DNA from: Terriglobia bacterium
GTDB lineage: Bacteria; Acidobacteriota; Terriglobia; Bryobacterales; Bryobacteraceae
Direction: 5' to 3'
Assembly (NCBI GenBank): GCA_020073615.1
Contig: JAIQEX010000073.1
Location: forward strand, 1 to 34,606
DNA length: 34,606 nt
Part shown: positions 1 to 9,151 of the stretch, piece by piece
Numbering within the stretch: position 1 is the stretch's first letter
Layout: each line of letters begins with the position of its first letter
Program-made: the position numbers and the translations under genes
Notes under the pieces: model-generated
Told to the model about the DNA's origin: nothing
Database searches by the model: none
Seen by the model: the letters and a program-made list of their open reading frames with translations, nothing else

Positions 1-32
1 CCCCTGGCCCCTGGCCCCCGGCCCCCGGCCCC
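1..32. repeat. C-rich heptamer repeat arm upstream of rpsH
   Basis: The first 32 bases are a run of CCCCTGG/CCCCCGG units with a 7-nt period. They stop just before the rpsH Shine-Dalgarno (TAGGAG, 35-40). The units match the right arm at 5815-5846 and are complementary to the G-rich arm at 5591-5620. The matching left arm, if there is one, lies outside the window, so this is probably the second half of an inverted-repeat element. Confidence 0.75.
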
Positions 33-44
33 TGTAGGAGACTT

Positions 45-440
45 ATGACGAGCGATCCCATTGCCGACATGCTGACTCGCGTACGCAACGCGATCCAGGC
101 CCGCCACCCCAAAGTGGACGTGCCGGCCTCCAAGCTGAAAGCGGAAATCTCGCGCATTCTCAAGGAAGAGGGCTACATTGCCAACTTCAAGGTAGCCGAA
201 GAGGGCGCGAAGAAGACCATCAAGATCTACCTCAAGTACGGGCCCAATAACTCGCCGGTGATCTCGGCGATCGAGCGCGTCTCGCGGCCCGGTTGCCGCG
301 TCTACGTGGGGCAGACGGACATCCCGCGCGTGCTGGGCGGGATGGGCATCAACATTCTGACCACCCCGCGCGGCGTCATGACCGGGCGGGATGCGCACAA
401 GGAGCACATCGGCGGCGAGATCCTGTGCCGGGTGTGGTAG
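45..440 (+). CDS. rpsH: 30S ribosomal protein S8
   Basis: Primary 16S rRNA-binding protein of the small-subunit central domain, and in E. coli the translational repressor of the spc operon. The 131-aa product has the normal family length. It opens with TSDPIADMLTRVRNA and closes with GVMTGRDAHKEHIGGEILCRVW, both hallmark S8 segments. The ATG at 45 follows TAGGAG with 4 bases between. It is the first gene visible here of the spc cluster, and rplF starts 14 nt after its stop. The leader is unusual because the Shine-Dalgarno abuts a C-rich heptamer repeat arm (1-32), which could change folding around the initiation site. Identification is secure. Confidence 0.98.
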   Translation: MTSDPIADMLTRVRNAIQARHPKVDVPASKLKAEISRILKEEGYIANFKVAEEGAKKTIKIYLKYGPNNSPVISAIERVSRPGCRVYVGQTDIPRVLGGMGINILTTPRGVMTGRDAHKEHIGGEILCRVW

Positions 441-454
441 CGAGGTTTTGACCT

Positions 455-1021
455 ATGTCGAGAATTGGTAAGAAGCCGATCCCGCTGCCCAGCGGCGTAA
501 AAATACAGATCGGCGAGCAACTGGAAGTGACCGGTCCCAAGGGCAAGTTGACGGTGCCCATTCCGGAGGGCATCAGCTTCGAGCAGGCCAACGGGAAACT
601 GGAAGTCAAGCGCGCCTCCGACGACCGCGCGGCGCTGCACGGGCTGACGCGCGCCCTGGCCGCCAACGCCGTGCAGGGCGTCTCCACCGGGTTCACCAAG
701 GAGCTGGACATCGTGGGCATCGGCTACCGTGCCGACGTCAAAGGCCGGGTGGCGACCTTCACCCTGGGCTATTCGCATCCCATCGAATTCCTGTTGCCCG
801 ACGGCGTGGATATGAAAGTGGACAAGGTAACGGGCAGCTCCATCCAGAATCTGCAGGGGCGCGTGGTCATCAGCGGCTACGACCGGCAGATGCTGGGGCA
901 GGTGGCGGCCAACATCCGCGCGCTCCGCAAGCCGGACCCTTACAAGAACAAGGGCATCCGCTACACCGGCGAGGCGCTGCGCAAGAAGGTCGGCAAGACC
1001 GGCGCGAGTGGTGGCAAATGA
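455..1021 (+). CDS. rplF: 50S ribosomal protein L6
   Basis: Large-subunit protein near the factor-binding site. The 188-aa product begins [16 protein letters not shown] and carries the C-terminal signature region ending in [16 protein letters not shown] (about residues 157-172), typical of L6. Length is close to the usual 175-180 aa with a short basic tail. The stop codon overlaps the start of rplR in an ATGA arrangement (1018-1021), suggesting translational coupling. Nothing anomalous is seen. Confidence 0.98.
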   Translation: MSRIGKKPIPLPSGVKIQIGEQLEVTGPKGKLTVPIPEGISFEQANGKLEVKRASDDRAALHGLTRALAANAVQGVSTGFTKELDIVGIGYRADVKGRVATFTLGYSHPIEFLLPDGVDMKVDKVTGSSIQNLQGRVVISGYDRQMLGQVAANIRALRKPDPYKNKGIRYTGEALRKKVGKTGASGGK

Positions 1022-1377
1022 TTCATAAGATCGAAAAAAAGGAAATCCGCAATCGCATTCACCGGCGCATCCGGCGCAAGCTGCGCGGCACGCCGGAGCG
1101 GCCGCGACTGGCGGTGTTCCGCAGCGTGGCCCACATCTACGCGCAGGTCATCGACGACACCGGCGGCCGGACCCTGGCATCGGCTTCGTCGGTGGATAAG
1201 GGCGCGAAGACCAAGGGCGGCAACGTGGCCGCGGCCAAGGCCATCGGCAAACTGGTAGCCGAGCGCGCCAAAGAGAAGGGCATCAAGAGCGTGGTCTTCG
1301 ACCGCGGCGGATATCAGTACCACGGCCGGGTGAAGGCGCTGGCCGATGCCGCGCGCCAGGGAGGACTGGAGTTTTAA
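1018..1377 (+). CDS. rplR: 50S ribosomal protein L18
   Basis: 5S rRNA-binding protein of the central protuberance. The 119-aa product has the basic N-terminus (about 27 residues rich in K/R), the [19 protein letters not shown] core, and the C-terminal [26 protein letters not shown] that defines L18. The start ATG overlaps the rplF stop (ATGA), and its own stop overlaps the rpsE start (TAATG, 1375-1379). This tight packing is typical of the spc operon. Confidence 0.98.
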   Translation: MIHKIEKKEIRNRIHRRIRRKLRGTPERPRLAVFRSVAHIYAQVIDDTGGRTLASASSVDKGAKTKGGNVAAAKAIGKLVAERAKEKGIKSVVFDRGGYQYHGRVKALADAARQGGLEF

Positions 1378-1886
1378 TGGCTACCTTAGCGAAGCGCATC
1401 GATCCGGCGGCCCTGAACCTGAAAGAGCAGGTCGTGGCGATCAACCGCGTCACCAAGGTGGTGAAGGGCGGCAAGAACCTGAGCTTTTCGGCGCTGGTGG
1501 TGATTGGCGATCCCTCGGCCAAAGTGGTGGGCTACGGGGTGGGCAAGGCCAAGGAGGTGCCGTCGGCGATCCGCAAAGGCATCGAGGCGGCCAAGAAGAA
1601 CCTGCGCCGCGTGAACGTGCTCGAAACCACTATCGCGCACACGGTGCTGGGCGTGTTCGCCAGTTCGCAGGTGCTGCTCAAGCCGGCCCCGGCGGGCACG
1701 GGCGTGATCGCCGGCGGGGCGGTGCGCGCGGTCATCACCGCCTGTGGCGTGCCCAACGTGCTCACCAAATCGATCGGCCGCCGCAACCCGCACAACGTGG
1801 TGAAGGCGACCATCGTGGCGCTGGAGTCGCTGCGCGACCGGAACCAGGTGGCCGAAATGCGCGGCCTGGCGGTGGAGAAACTCTAA
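1377..1886 (+). CDS. rpsE: 30S ribosomal protein S5
   Basis: Small-subunit protein involved in decoding fidelity and mRNA helicase activity at the entry tunnel. The 169-aa product has the N-terminal double-stranded-RNA-binding-like domain ([20 protein letters not shown], about residues 22-41; [17 protein letters not shown], about 56-72) and the C-terminal domain with [21 protein letters not shown]. It overlaps rplR and rpmD through TAATG junctions on both sides, so translation of the three is probably coupled. Confidence 0.98.
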   Translation: MATLAKRIDPAALNLKEQVVAINRVTKVVKGGKNLSFSALVVIGDPSAKVVGYGVGKAKEVPSAIRKGIEAAKKNLRRVNVLETTIAHTVLGVFASSQVLLKPAPAGTGVIAGGAVRAVITACGVPNVLTKSIGRRNPHNVVKATIVALESLRDRNQVAEMRGLAVEKL

Positions 1887-2065
1887 TGGCAGGCACGATT
1901 CGCATCAAACTGGTACACAGCCCCATCTGCACGCCGCAGAAGCACAAGAACATCGTCAAGGGGCTGGGACTGCGGAAGATCAACCAGATCGTGGAACGGC
2001 CCGATTCGCCGGTATTCCGCGGCATGGTGAAGAAGGTGCCGCATCTGTTGGTAGTGGTGGAATGA
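1886..2065 (+). CDS. rpmD: 50S ribosomal protein L30
   Basis: Small 59-aa large-subunit protein. The sequence has the L30 pattern: IRIKLVHSPI at the start, then HKNIVKGLGLRKINQIVERPDSPVFRGMVKKVPHL. Its ATG overlaps the rpsE stop (TAATG at 1884-1888). The stop TGA at 2063-2065 is followed within 3-4 bases by the left arm of a long inverted repeat (2069-2106), so L30 sits at the edge of an inserted element. Confidence 0.96.
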   Translation: MAGTIRIKLVHSPICTPQKHKNIVKGLGLRKINQIVERPDSPVFRGMVKKVPHLLVVVE

Positions 2066-2068
2066 AAC

Positions 2069-2255
2069 GGGGGCTGGGGGCTGGGGGCTGGGGGCCAGGG
2101 AATGGACGCGCTTCGCGCGGCGTTGCCTTGCCAGCGACCCCGGGCTCCCGGTCCGCAGGAATGAGCAGGGGCCAGGGGCCGGGGGCCAGGGGCCAGGGAA
2201 AGGTACGCGCAGCGTCTCCATTCCCCAGCCCCCAGCCCCTAGCCCCCAGCCCCCA
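2069..2255. repeat. Heptamer inverted-repeat element between rpmD and rplO
   Basis: The left arm (2069-2106) is tandem GGGGGCT/GGGGGCC units ending in AATGGA. The right arm (2217-2255) starts TCCATTCCCC and continues with AGCCCCC units, so the arms are near-perfect reverse complements of about 36 nt. Nested inside, at 2167-2198, is a second G-rich block of AGGGGCC/GGGGGCC units, the same family as at 1-32, 5559-5620 and 26282-26302. The element starts about 3 nt after the rpmD stop and ends exactly at the rplO Shine-Dalgarno (AGGAG, 2255-2259). In RNA it should fold into a long stem. An open frame crosses it, but the low-complexity composition argues against coding. Confidence 0.88.
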
Positions 2256-2264
2256 GGAGCGTAT

Positions 2265-2717
2265 ATGAACCTCAGCAATATTAGGCCGCCGGCCGGGCAG
2301 GTGAAGGGCCGCAAGCGCATCGGACGGGGTATGGGCTCGGGACACGGCAAGACGTCCACGCGCGGGTCCAAGGGACAGCACGCCGGCACCGGCTTCAGCC
2401 AGAAGCGCGGTTTCGAAGGCGGCCAAATGCCCATTCACCGCCGCCTGCCCAAGCGCGGCTTTAAGAACATTTTCAAGAAGCAGTACGCCATCGTCAATCT
2501 GGGACGGCTGGAGAAGCTGGAGGGCGATGTGTTCAACGCCGATCTCCTGGTATCGTTGGGCGTCGTCAAGAAGCTGGGCGAAGGGCTCAAAATTCTGGGC
2601 ACAGGCGAATTGACGCGCCGGATTACGGTGGAGGCCCACCAGTTTTCCAAGTCGGCGCTGGAGAAGATCCGGAAGGCCGGGGGCACGGCGCAAGTGGTCG
2701 GCGCGGCCGTGGAGTAA
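2265..2717 (+). CDS. rplO: 50S ribosomal protein L15
   Basis: Large-subunit assembly protein. The 150-aa product starts MNLSNIRPPAGQVKGRKRIG and contains the glycine-rich basic segment GRGMGSGHGKTSTRGSKGQ (about residues 20-38) followed by RKRGFEGGQMP-like residues. The C-terminal half ends LEKIRKAGGTAQVV as in other L15 proteins. The Shine-Dalgarno AGGAG (2255-2259) is formed at the end of the repeat right arm. secY starts 21 nt after its stop, preserving the conserved rplO-secY order. Confidence 0.97.
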   Translation: MNLSNIRPPAGQVKGRKRIGRGMGSGHGKTSTRGSKGQHAGTGFSQKRGFEGGQMPIHRRLPKRGFKNIFKKQYAIVNLGRLEKLEGDVFNADLLVSLGVVKKLGEGLKILGTGELTRRITVEAHQFSKSALEKIRKAGGTAQVVGAAVE

Positions 2718-2738
2718 GCGCCGGAATCGAAGGGAACC

Positions 2739-4136
<1,398 letters not shown>

Positions 4137-4139
4137 CCC

Positions 4140-4811
4140 GTGAAGCCCATTGTCCTGTTCGGTTCCCCCGGCTCGGGGAAAGGCACGCAAGCGAAGATGC
4201 TCACCGAGTGCCTGGGCATCCCGCATATCTCGACCGGAGACATGTTGCGGGACCGCATCCGGCACGGCGAACACCTGGAGAAGGTCGAGGCCACCATGCA
4301 CTCCGGGGCCCTGGTATCGGACGACGTGGTCAACGCCATGGTGCGGGAGCGGCTGAGCCTGGCCGACGCGGCCCGCGGTTTTGTGCTGGACGGCTATCCG
4401 CGGACCCAGCCGCAGGCCGAGCACTTGTGCGCCTGGCTCGACGGGCGCGGCAAGCGCGAAGTGGTGATTCACCTCGCGGTCGACTACAATATTATTATTG
4501 CCCGTTTGACCGGACGCCGGCAGTGTCCCCACTGCGGTACCTTGTACAACGTCGCTTCCCATCCGCCGCGCGTGGATGGATTGTGCGATCTGGACGGCGA
4601 AAAGCTGGTGATCCGCGAGGACGACAGCGAGCCGGTGATCCGCGAGCGCCTGGACGCCTACGAGCGCCAGACCCGGCCGGTGCTGGAGTACTACCGGACC
4701 GCCGGGCGGCGGGTGATCGAGGTGGATGCCAGCGACCATCCGCCGGAGATGGTGTTTCAGGAGATTCGCCAGGCGATGGAGGCCGATGATCGTTCGAAAG
4801 ACCGCCGCTGA
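4140..4811 (+). CDS. adk: Adenylate kinase
   Basis: Catalyses ATP + AMP to 2 ADP in the cytoplasm. The 223-aa long-LID form has the P-loop GSPGSGKGT (residues 8-16), the AMP-binding STGDMLR segment and the conserved FVLDGYPRTQ motif. The LID carries a probable structural zinc site, CPHC followed by a cysteine and an aspartate (GLCDLDG), as in Gram-positive type enzymes. The start is GTG at 4140, only 3 nt after the secY stop, with no separate Shine-Dalgarno, so reinitiation from secY is likely. The 3' end overlaps map by 26 nt. Confidence 0.97.
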   Translation: MKPIVLFGSPGSGKGTQAKMLTECLGIPHISTGDMLRDRIRHGEHLEKVEATMHSGALVSDDVVNAMVRERLSLADAARGFVLDGYPRTQPQAEHLCAWLDGRGKREVVIHLAVDYNIIIARLTGRRQCPHCGTLYNVASHPPRVDGLCDLDGEKLVIREDDSEPVIRERLDAYERQTRPVLEYYRTAGRRVIEVDASDHPPEMVFQEIRQAMEADDRSKDRR

Positions 4812-5556
4812 ACTGGAGAAGATGCGGCGCAGCGGTCTGCTGGTCTGGCAGATCCTGCAGAAACTGAAGGAAACGGCGGTGGAAGGGGCCAGCACCATGG
4901 ACCTCGAGGTTACCGCCGCGAAAATGATCGCCGACGCCGGCGCCAAACCGGCTTTTCAGGGCTATTACGTGCCGGCGGCGGGGGAGGCTTACAAGTTTGT
5001 GCTGTGCACTTCGGTGAATCAGGAGATCGTCCACGGGATGCCCAACGCGAAGCGGGTGCTCAAGAAGGGCGATATCGTTTCCATCGACACCGGGGTGAAG
5101 CTGGACGGGTATTATGGCGATTCCGCGATTACCGTGCCGGTAGGCGAAGTCAGCGAGCAGACCCAGAAACTGCTCCGGGTCACCCAGGAGTCCCTGGAAC
5201 TGGCCATCGACCGGGTGCGCAGCGGCAACCGCCTGTTCGACGTTTGCGGTACGGTGGAGGAGCATGTCGAGCGCAACGGGTTTTCGATCGTGCGCGAGTA
5301 TGTGGGCCATGGCATCGGCACGCAGCTCCACGAGGAGCCGCAGGTTCCGAATTACGTGGATCGCAAGAACGAGAATCCGCGGCTGAAGGAAGGCATGGTT
5401 CTGGCCGTGGAGCCGATGGTGAACGCCGGGCGGCCGGAAGCGGTGGTGATGAAGGACCGGTGGACGGCGGTGACGAAGGATGGCTCCTATAGCGCGCACT
5501 TCGAGCACTGCATCGCGGTGACGGAGAACGGACCGTGGGTACTGACGCGGCCTTGA
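4786..5556 (+). CDS. map: Methionine aminopeptidase, type I
   Basis: Removes the initiator methionine from nascent proteins, using a dinuclear metal centre. The 256-aa pita-bread fold protein carries the metal ligands in order: the two aspartates in SIDTGV and YGDSA, the histidine in GHGIG, and the glutamates in VEPM and FEHCIAV. The ATG at 4786 starts the family-typical MIVRKTAAELEKMRRSG. A longer in-frame opening upstream is only the other frame of adk. It overlaps adk by 26 nt. The stop at 5554-5556 is followed within 3 bases by a G-rich heptamer repeat. Confidence 0.97.
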   Translation: MIVRKTAAELEKMRRSGLLVWQILQKLKETAVEGASTMDLEVTAAKMIADAGAKPAFQGYYVPAAGEAYKFVLCTSVNQEIVHGMPNAKRVLKKGDIVSIDTGVKLDGYYGDSAITVPVGEVSEQTQKLLRVTQESLELAIDRVRSGNRLFDVCGTVEEHVERNGFSIVREYVGHGIGTQLHEEPQVPNYVDRKNENPRLKEGMVLAVEPMVNAGRPEAVVMKDRWTAVTKDGSYSAHFEHCIAVTENGPWVLTRP

Positions 5557-5558
5557 GT

Positions 5559-5620
5559 GGGGGCCGGGGGCCGGGCTCGCTGCGCTCGCGGGGCCAGGGG
5601 CCGGGGGCCAGGGGCCGGGG
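5559..5620. repeat. G-rich heptamer repeat, left arm upstream of infA
   Basis: GGGGGCC/AGGGGCC units with a 7-nt period (5559-5575 and 5591-5620) are interrupted by a short GCTCGCTGCGCTCGCGG spacer. This array begins 2-3 nt after the map stop and runs up to the likely infA start at 5622. It is complementary to the C-rich arm at 5815-5846, so the pair could fold with the whole infA core as the loop. Confidence 0.85.
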
Positions 5621-5621
5621 A

Positions 5622-5858
5622 GTGGTAGGGGTCGTTTTGGAAGAGCGGCCCAGCGCGGTGTATTTAGTGCGGTTGGAAACGGGGCACGAAGTCTTGGCCC
5701 ACGTGGTTGGTACGGTTGAGAGAAATTTTGTACGGCTGGTTCCCGGGGATCGGGTCGAGGTGGAGTTGGCGCCTCACGATCCATCGCGGGGCAGGATCCG
5801 GCGCAAGCTCCGATCCCCGGCCCCCGGCCCCCGGCCCCCGGCCCCAGAGGACTTATGA
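5622..5858 (+). CDS. infA: Translation initiation factor IF-1 (start uncertain, repeat-encoded tail)
   Basis: Binds the 30S A site during initiation. The frame encodes the S1/OB-fold core: [19 protein letters not shown], then [20 protein letters not shown], then [20 protein letters not shown], matching the family pattern. From the GTG at 5622 the product is 78 aa but lacks about 8 residues found at the N-terminus of E. coli IF-1. An upstream in-frame GTG at 5535, inside the end of map, would add 29 residues encoded mostly by the G-rich repeat. The last 14 or so residues ([14 protein letters not shown]) come from the right repeat arm. The stop TGA overlaps the rpmJ start (ATGA, 5855-5858). The position between map and rpmJ supports infA. 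The exact start is open, and a second infA elsewhere in the genome is possible. Confidence 0.85.
   Translation: MVGVVLEERPSAVYLVRLETGHEVLAHVVGTVERNFVRLVPGDRVEVELAPHDPSRGRIRRKLRSPAPGPRPPAPEDL
5815..5846. repeat. C-rich heptamer repeat, right arm inside the infA 3' end
   Basis: CCCCCGG units with a 7-nt period end in GGCCCCA, immediately before the rpmJ Shine-Dalgarno AGAGG (5846-5850). The arm is translated as the Pro/Arg/Gly-rich tail of IF-1 and is the reverse complement of the G-rich arm at 5591-5620. Its placement directly before a Shine-Dalgarno repeats that seen at rpsH and rplO. Confidence 0.85.
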
Positions 5859-5968
5859 AAGTTCGAGCGTCGGTCAAGAAGATTTGCGACAAGTGCAAGG
5901 TGATTAACCGCGAGGGCGTGGTGCGGGTCATCTGCGTGAATCCGAAACACAAACAGAGACAGGGGTAA
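5855..5968 (+). CDS. rpmJ: 50S ribosomal protein L36
   Basis: A 37-aa zinc-ribbon protein of the large subunit, below common ORF size cut-offs. It begins [19 protein letters not shown] and ends [10 protein letters not shown]. The four zinc ligands C11, C14, C27 and H32 are present, so this is the zinc-binding (C+) paralogue form. The ATG overlaps the infA stop as ATGA, and AGAGG lies 4 nt upstream. rpsM follows after 12 nt. Confidence 0.97.
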   Translation: MKVRASVKKICDKCKVINREGVVRVICVNPKHKQRQG

Positions 5969-5980
5969 GGGAGAAACGAT

Positions 5981-6367
5981 ATGGCACGTATTGCCGGTGT
6001 GGATCTGCCGCCCGCCAAGAGGGCCGAGATCGGGCTCACCTATATATATGGCGTGGGCCGCACGCGTTCCCGCTCGCTCCTCCACCGGGCGGGCATCGAA
6101 TTCGACAAGAAGGTCCGCGACCTGACCGAAGACGAGGTCAACCGCGTCCGCCAGATCCTGGAAGAGGAGGGCGCGGTGGAAGGCGACCTGCGCAAGGAAA
6201 TCTCGATGAACATCAAGCGTCACATCGAGATGGGCTCCTACCGGGGGCTGCGGCACCGCCGCGGGCTGCCGGTGCGGGGACAGCGCACTCACACCAACGC
6301 CCGCACGCGCAAAGGACCGCGCCGCGGAACGGTGGCCAACAAGAAGAAGGCGACGGGCAAGACATAA
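5981..6367 (+). CDS. rpsM: 30S ribosomal protein S13
   Basis: Small-subunit head protein that contacts P-site tRNA and the large subunit. The 128-aa product starts [22 protein letters not shown] and contains the H2TH region. The C-terminal extension [27 protein letters not shown] is diagnostic. GGGAGAAACGAT precedes the ATG. Its stop overlaps the rpsK start in TAATG (6365-6369). It is the first gene of the classical alpha operon segment. Confidence 0.98.
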   Translation: MARIAGVDLPPAKRAEIGLTYIYGVGRTRSRSLLHRAGIEFDKKVRDLTEDEVNRVRQILEEEGAVEGDLRKEISMNIKRHIEMGSYRGLRHRRGLPVRGQRTHTNARTRKGPRRGTVANKKKATGKT

Positions 6368-6774
6368 TGGCGAAAGCACCGGTAAAAGCAGGCAAGAAGA
6401 AGAGCTTCAAGAAGAAGGAAAAGCGCGTCGTCCACACCGGCGTGGTGCACATACAGGCCACCTTCAACAACACCATCGTGACCATCGCCGACCAGGAGGG
6501 CAACACGCTCTCCTGGTCGAGCGCCGGCTCGCTCGGGTTCCGCGGGTCGCGCAAGGGCACGCCCTTCGCCGCGCAGCAGGCGGCGATGACGGCGGCCAAC
6601 AAAGCCGGTGAGAGCGGCCTGCGCGTGGTGGAGGTTCGCGTCAGCGGGCCGGGGTCGGGCCGCGAATCGGCGGTTCGCGCGCTGTCCACGGCGGGCATCG
6701 AAGTACGCTCCATCAAAGATGTGACGCCCATCCCGCACAACGGGTGCCGGCCGCCCAAGAAGCGGCGAGTTTAG
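6367..6774 (+). CDS. rpsK: 30S ribosomal protein S11
   Basis: Platform protein near the mRNA exit and E site. The 135-aa product has a lysine-rich N-terminus ([14 protein letters not shown]) followed by the conserved core [19 protein letters not shown]. The C-terminal signature is [15 protein letters not shown] followed by [18 protein letters not shown]. The start overlaps rpsM (TAATG). A 69-nt gap containing no evident repeat separates it from rpsD. Confidence 0.98.
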   Translation: MAKAPVKAGKKKSFKKKEKRVVHTGVVHIQATFNNTIVTIADQEGNTLSWSSAGSLGFRGSRKGTPFAAQQAAMTAANKAGESGLRVVEVRVSGPGSGRESAVRALSTAGIEVRSIKDVTPIPHNGCRPPKKRRV

Positions 6775-6843
6775 TAAGTAAGCGGGAAGAAGGCCTGCCA
6801 TGGCTGTAAACCGCACCTGAAAGTAAAGGTAAGGAGAGGCAAA

Positions 6844-7476
6844 TTGGCACGATATATCGGCCCGGTTTGCCGGCAATGCCGGCGCGAGGGCATGAAACTC
6901 TATCTCAAAGGCGAGCGCTGCCACAGCGAAAAGTGCGCCATCGAAAAGCGTAATTTCATTCCCGGCCAGCATGGCAAGGACCGGGCCAAGAAGATCGTCG
7001 GCTACGGTCTGCAACTGCGCGAGAAACAGAAAGTGCGGCGCGTCTACGGCGTGCTGGAACGGCAGTTCCGCAGCACCTTCGAGAAGGCCGCGCTGGCCAA
7101 GGGCATCACCGGCGAAAACCTGATGTCCAGCCTGGAGCGCCGCCTGGACAGCGTGGTCTACCGCATGGGCTTCGGCACCAGCCGCGCGCAGGCCCGCCAG
7201 GTGGTCAATCACGGGCACATCGACGTCAACGGCCGCAAGTGCAATATCCCTTCCGCCCAGGTGAAGATCGGCGACGTGGTGTCGGTGCGGGAGAAGAGCA
7301 AGAACAATCCCACCATCCTGGCGGCGCGCGACGCCACCGCCCATGCGCCGGCGCCGAACTGGATCGACGTGGACCGGGAGACTTTGAAGGGTCGCATCAC
7401 CGCTGTGCCGAAGCGCGAAGAGCTCGTGCAGATCCAGTTGAACGAGCAGCTCATCGTCGAGTTGTACTCGAAATAA
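6844..7476 (+). CDS. rpsD: 30S ribosomal protein S4 (TTG start)
   Basis: Primary 16S rRNA binder and, in E. coli, the alpha-operon repressor. The 210-aa product begins MARYIGPVCRQCRREG with four cysteines (C9, C12, C26, C31) that form a probable zinc site, the C+ type of S4. The S4 RNA-binding domain (LERRLDSVVYRMGFGTSRAQ and VNHGHIDVNGRK) lies around residues 98-135. The start codon is TTG at 6844 behind AAGGAGAGG (6831-6839), and no ATG fits better. A 111-nt gap with an inverted repeat precedes rpoA. Confidence 0.97.
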   Translation: MARYIGPVCRQCRREGMKLYLKGERCHSEKCAIEKRNFIPGQHGKDRAKKIVGYGLQLREKQKVRRVYGVLERQFRSTFEKAALAKGITGENLMSSLERRLDSVVYRMGFGTSRAQARQVVNHGHIDVNGRKCNIPSAQVKIGDVVSVREKSKNNPTILAARDATAHAPAPNWIDVDRETLKGRITAVPKREELVQIQLNEQLIVELYSK

Positions 7477-7486
7477 GAGGAGAGAA

Positions 7487-7571
7487 GACAGGAGTCAGAA
7501 GTCAGAAGTCAGAAGTCAGAATGTTCCGCTCCGCCTCGGGATTCTGGCTTCTGTCTCCTGACTCCTGACTT
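7487..7571. repeat. AGTCAGA heptamer inverted-repeat element between rpsD and rpoA
   Basis: The left arm (about 7487-7522) carries four tandem AGTCAGA-type units flanked by GACAGG and AAT. The right arm (7541-7571) reads ATTCTGGCTTCTG...TCCTGACTCCTGACTT, largely its reverse complement. The loop is about 18 nt (GTTCCGCTCCGCCTCGGG). The element fills almost the whole gap from 10 nt after the rpsD stop to just before the rpoA Shine-Dalgarno (AAAGGGG). Its sequence differs from the GGGGCC elements, but the 7-nt period and the position between stop and Shine-Dalgarno are the same. Confidence 0.88.
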
Positions 7572-7587
7572 CCCAAAGGGGTCAATT

Positions 7588-8634
7588 ATGTTCAAAGGCT
7601 TTCAAAAACCCAAACGATTAGTCGCCAATACCGAAACCCTGACGGAGCGGTATGGCATGTTTACCGCGCAGCCTTTCCAGCGCGGCTTCGGCACCACCAT
7701 CGGCAACAGCCTGCGCCGCGTGCTGCTCAGCTCGATCGAAGGCGCCGCCATTACGGCGGTGCGCATCGAGGGCGTCGAACACGAATTCAGCCCCATCCCC
7801 GGCGTGGTCGAAGACGCCACCGACATCATTCTGAACCTGAAGCAGATTCCCTTCAAGATTTCGAGCGAGGGCGTGAAAACCGTGCGCCTCAACGTGGAAC
7901 AGCCGGGCGACGTGCGCAGCGGCCAGATCGAGACCGATCCGGACGTTGAAGTGCTCGACCGCGACGTGCATCTGGCCACCGTGAGCGAGGGCGGGAAGCT
8001 GTCCATCGAAATGCGGCTCAAAAGCGGCCGGGGCTACGTGAGCGCGGACAAGAACTTCGACGAGGACCTCGCGCTCGGCTACATCCCCATCGACTCGGTA
8101 CACTCGCCCGTGCGCAAGGTCAACTTCCAGGTGGAAGCGGCGCGTCTCGGCCAGATGACCGATTACGACAAGCTGACCCTCGAGGTGTGGACCAACGGCG
8201 CCGTTTCGCCGCAGGATGCCATCGGCTATGCCGCGAAACTGCTCAAGGACCACATGTCCATCTTCATCAACTTCGAGGAAGTGCCGGAGGCCACCGAAGA
8301 GATCTCCGAACGCGGCCTCGACAAGATCAACGAGATTCTGAATCGCTCGGTGGAAGAGTTGGAGCTGAGCGTTCGCTCTTACAATTGCCTGAAGAACGCC
8401 AATATCCAGACCATCGGCGAGCTGGTGCAGAAGACCGAAGCGGAGATGCTGCGCACCAAGAACTTCGGCCGCAAATCGCTAAACGAGATCAAGGAGATCC
8501 TGGCGAACATGGGCCTGTCGCTGGGCATGCGCATTGACGCGCACGGCCGCCTGGTGGCTCCGCCGCCGCAGGTGGGCGGCGCGCCGGAATACGGCCTGGA
8601 GGAAGAGGGCCAGCAGGAGCCCATCGGGGAGTAG
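7588..8634 (+). CDS. rpoA: DNA-directed RNA polymerase subunit alpha
   Basis: Scaffold for RNA polymerase assembly and contact site for UP elements and activators. The 348-aa product has the N-terminal dimerisation domain ([20 protein letters not shown], about residues 31-50; [20 protein letters not shown]) and the C-terminal helix-hairpin-helix domain ([22 protein letters not shown] and [13 protein letters not shown]). A short acidic tail follows. The Shine-Dalgarno AAAGGGG lies just after the AGTCAGA repeat. rplQ begins 3 nt after its stop. Confidence 0.98.
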   Translation: MFKGFQKPKRLVANTETLTERYGMFTAQPFQRGFGTTIGNSLRRVLLSSIEGAAITAVRIEGVEHEFSPIPGVVEDATDIILNLKQIPFKISSEGVKTVRLNVEQPGDVRSGQIETDPDVEVLDRDVHLATVSEGGKLSIEMRLKSGRGYVSADKNFDEDLALGYIPIDSVHSPVRKVNFQVEAARLGQMTDYDKLTLEVWTNGAVSPQDAIGYAAKLLKDHMSIFINFEEVPEATEEISERGLDKINEILNRSVEELELSVRSYNCLKNANIQTIGELVQKTEAEMLRTKNFGRKSLNEIKEILANMGLSLGMRIDAHGRLVAPPPQVGGAPEYGLEEEGQQEPIGE

Positions 8635-8637
8635 CCC

Positions 8638-9090
8638 ATGAGACACAAGGTTGCCGGATTCAAACTCAAGCGGCCGGTGGACAGCCGCAACGCGCTGCTG
8701 CGGAACCTCATCACCAGCGTCATCGACCATGAGCGCGTGATCACCACGGTCCCCAAAGCGAAGGCCGTGCGCCCGCTGGTGGAGAAGATGATCACGCTCG
8801 CGAAAACGGACACGCTGCATACCAGGCGGCAGGCGGCTGCCGTGCTGCGCACCCCGGCCTCAGTGAAGAAGCTGTTCGATTCGCTGGGGACGCGCTTCGG
8901 CCAGCGCGAGGGCGGCTACACCCGCATCACGCGCCTGGGCCCGCGCAAGGGCGACGGCGCGGAGCAGGCCATGATCGAGCTGGTGGGTTCCGAGCTGGTC
9001 AAGCGCGCCGCCGACCGCGCCAAGCGCCGCGAGGAGCGCCTCAAAGCGCGCCAGGAAGGCCGCGAGCCGGAAGAAGAAACCAAAGAGTAG
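8638..9090 (+). CDS. rplQ: 50S ribosomal protein L17
   Basis: Large-subunit protein near the exit tunnel. The 150-aa product starts [20 protein letters not shown], then [33 protein letters not shown], the L17 signature. The core is followed by a charged tail of about 30 residues ([19 protein letters not shown]), which makes it longer than the 120-130 aa common in the family. It is the last gene of the ribosomal operon and is followed by a hairpin terminator candidate. Confidence 0.98.
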   Translation: MRHKVAGFKLKRPVDSRNALLRNLITSVIDHERVITTVPKAKAVRPLVEKMITLAKTDTLHTRRQAAAVLRTPASVKKLFDSLGTRFGQREGGYTRITRLGPRKGDGAEQAMIELVGSELVKRAADRAKRREERLKARQEGREPEEETKE

Positions 9091-9109
9091 CAAGTTCTTC
9101 TTTCTTTTC

Positions 9110-9142
9110 GAGCCGCAGCTGGCCCCGTGCCGGCTGCGGCTC
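9110..9142 (+). terminator. Probable terminator of the ribosomal protein operon
   Basis: A 10-bp perfect stem, GAGCCGCAGC (9110-9119) with GCTGCGGCTC (9133-9142), can extend by GGC/GCC past one mismatch to a 5-nt loop. It is followed by TCTTTCC, which is pyrimidine-rich but lacks a strong T run. It lies 20 nt after the rplQ stop and 9 nt before the next gene, consistent with ending the operon, possibly incompletely. Confidence 0.65.
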
Positions 9143-9151
9143 TCTTTCCAT

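Noticed and set aside
2062-2268. 68-codon frame across the rpmD-rplO repeat element
   Set aside because: It consists almost wholly of translated repeat arms (Gly/Ala/Pro/Ser) and starts inside the rpmD stop.
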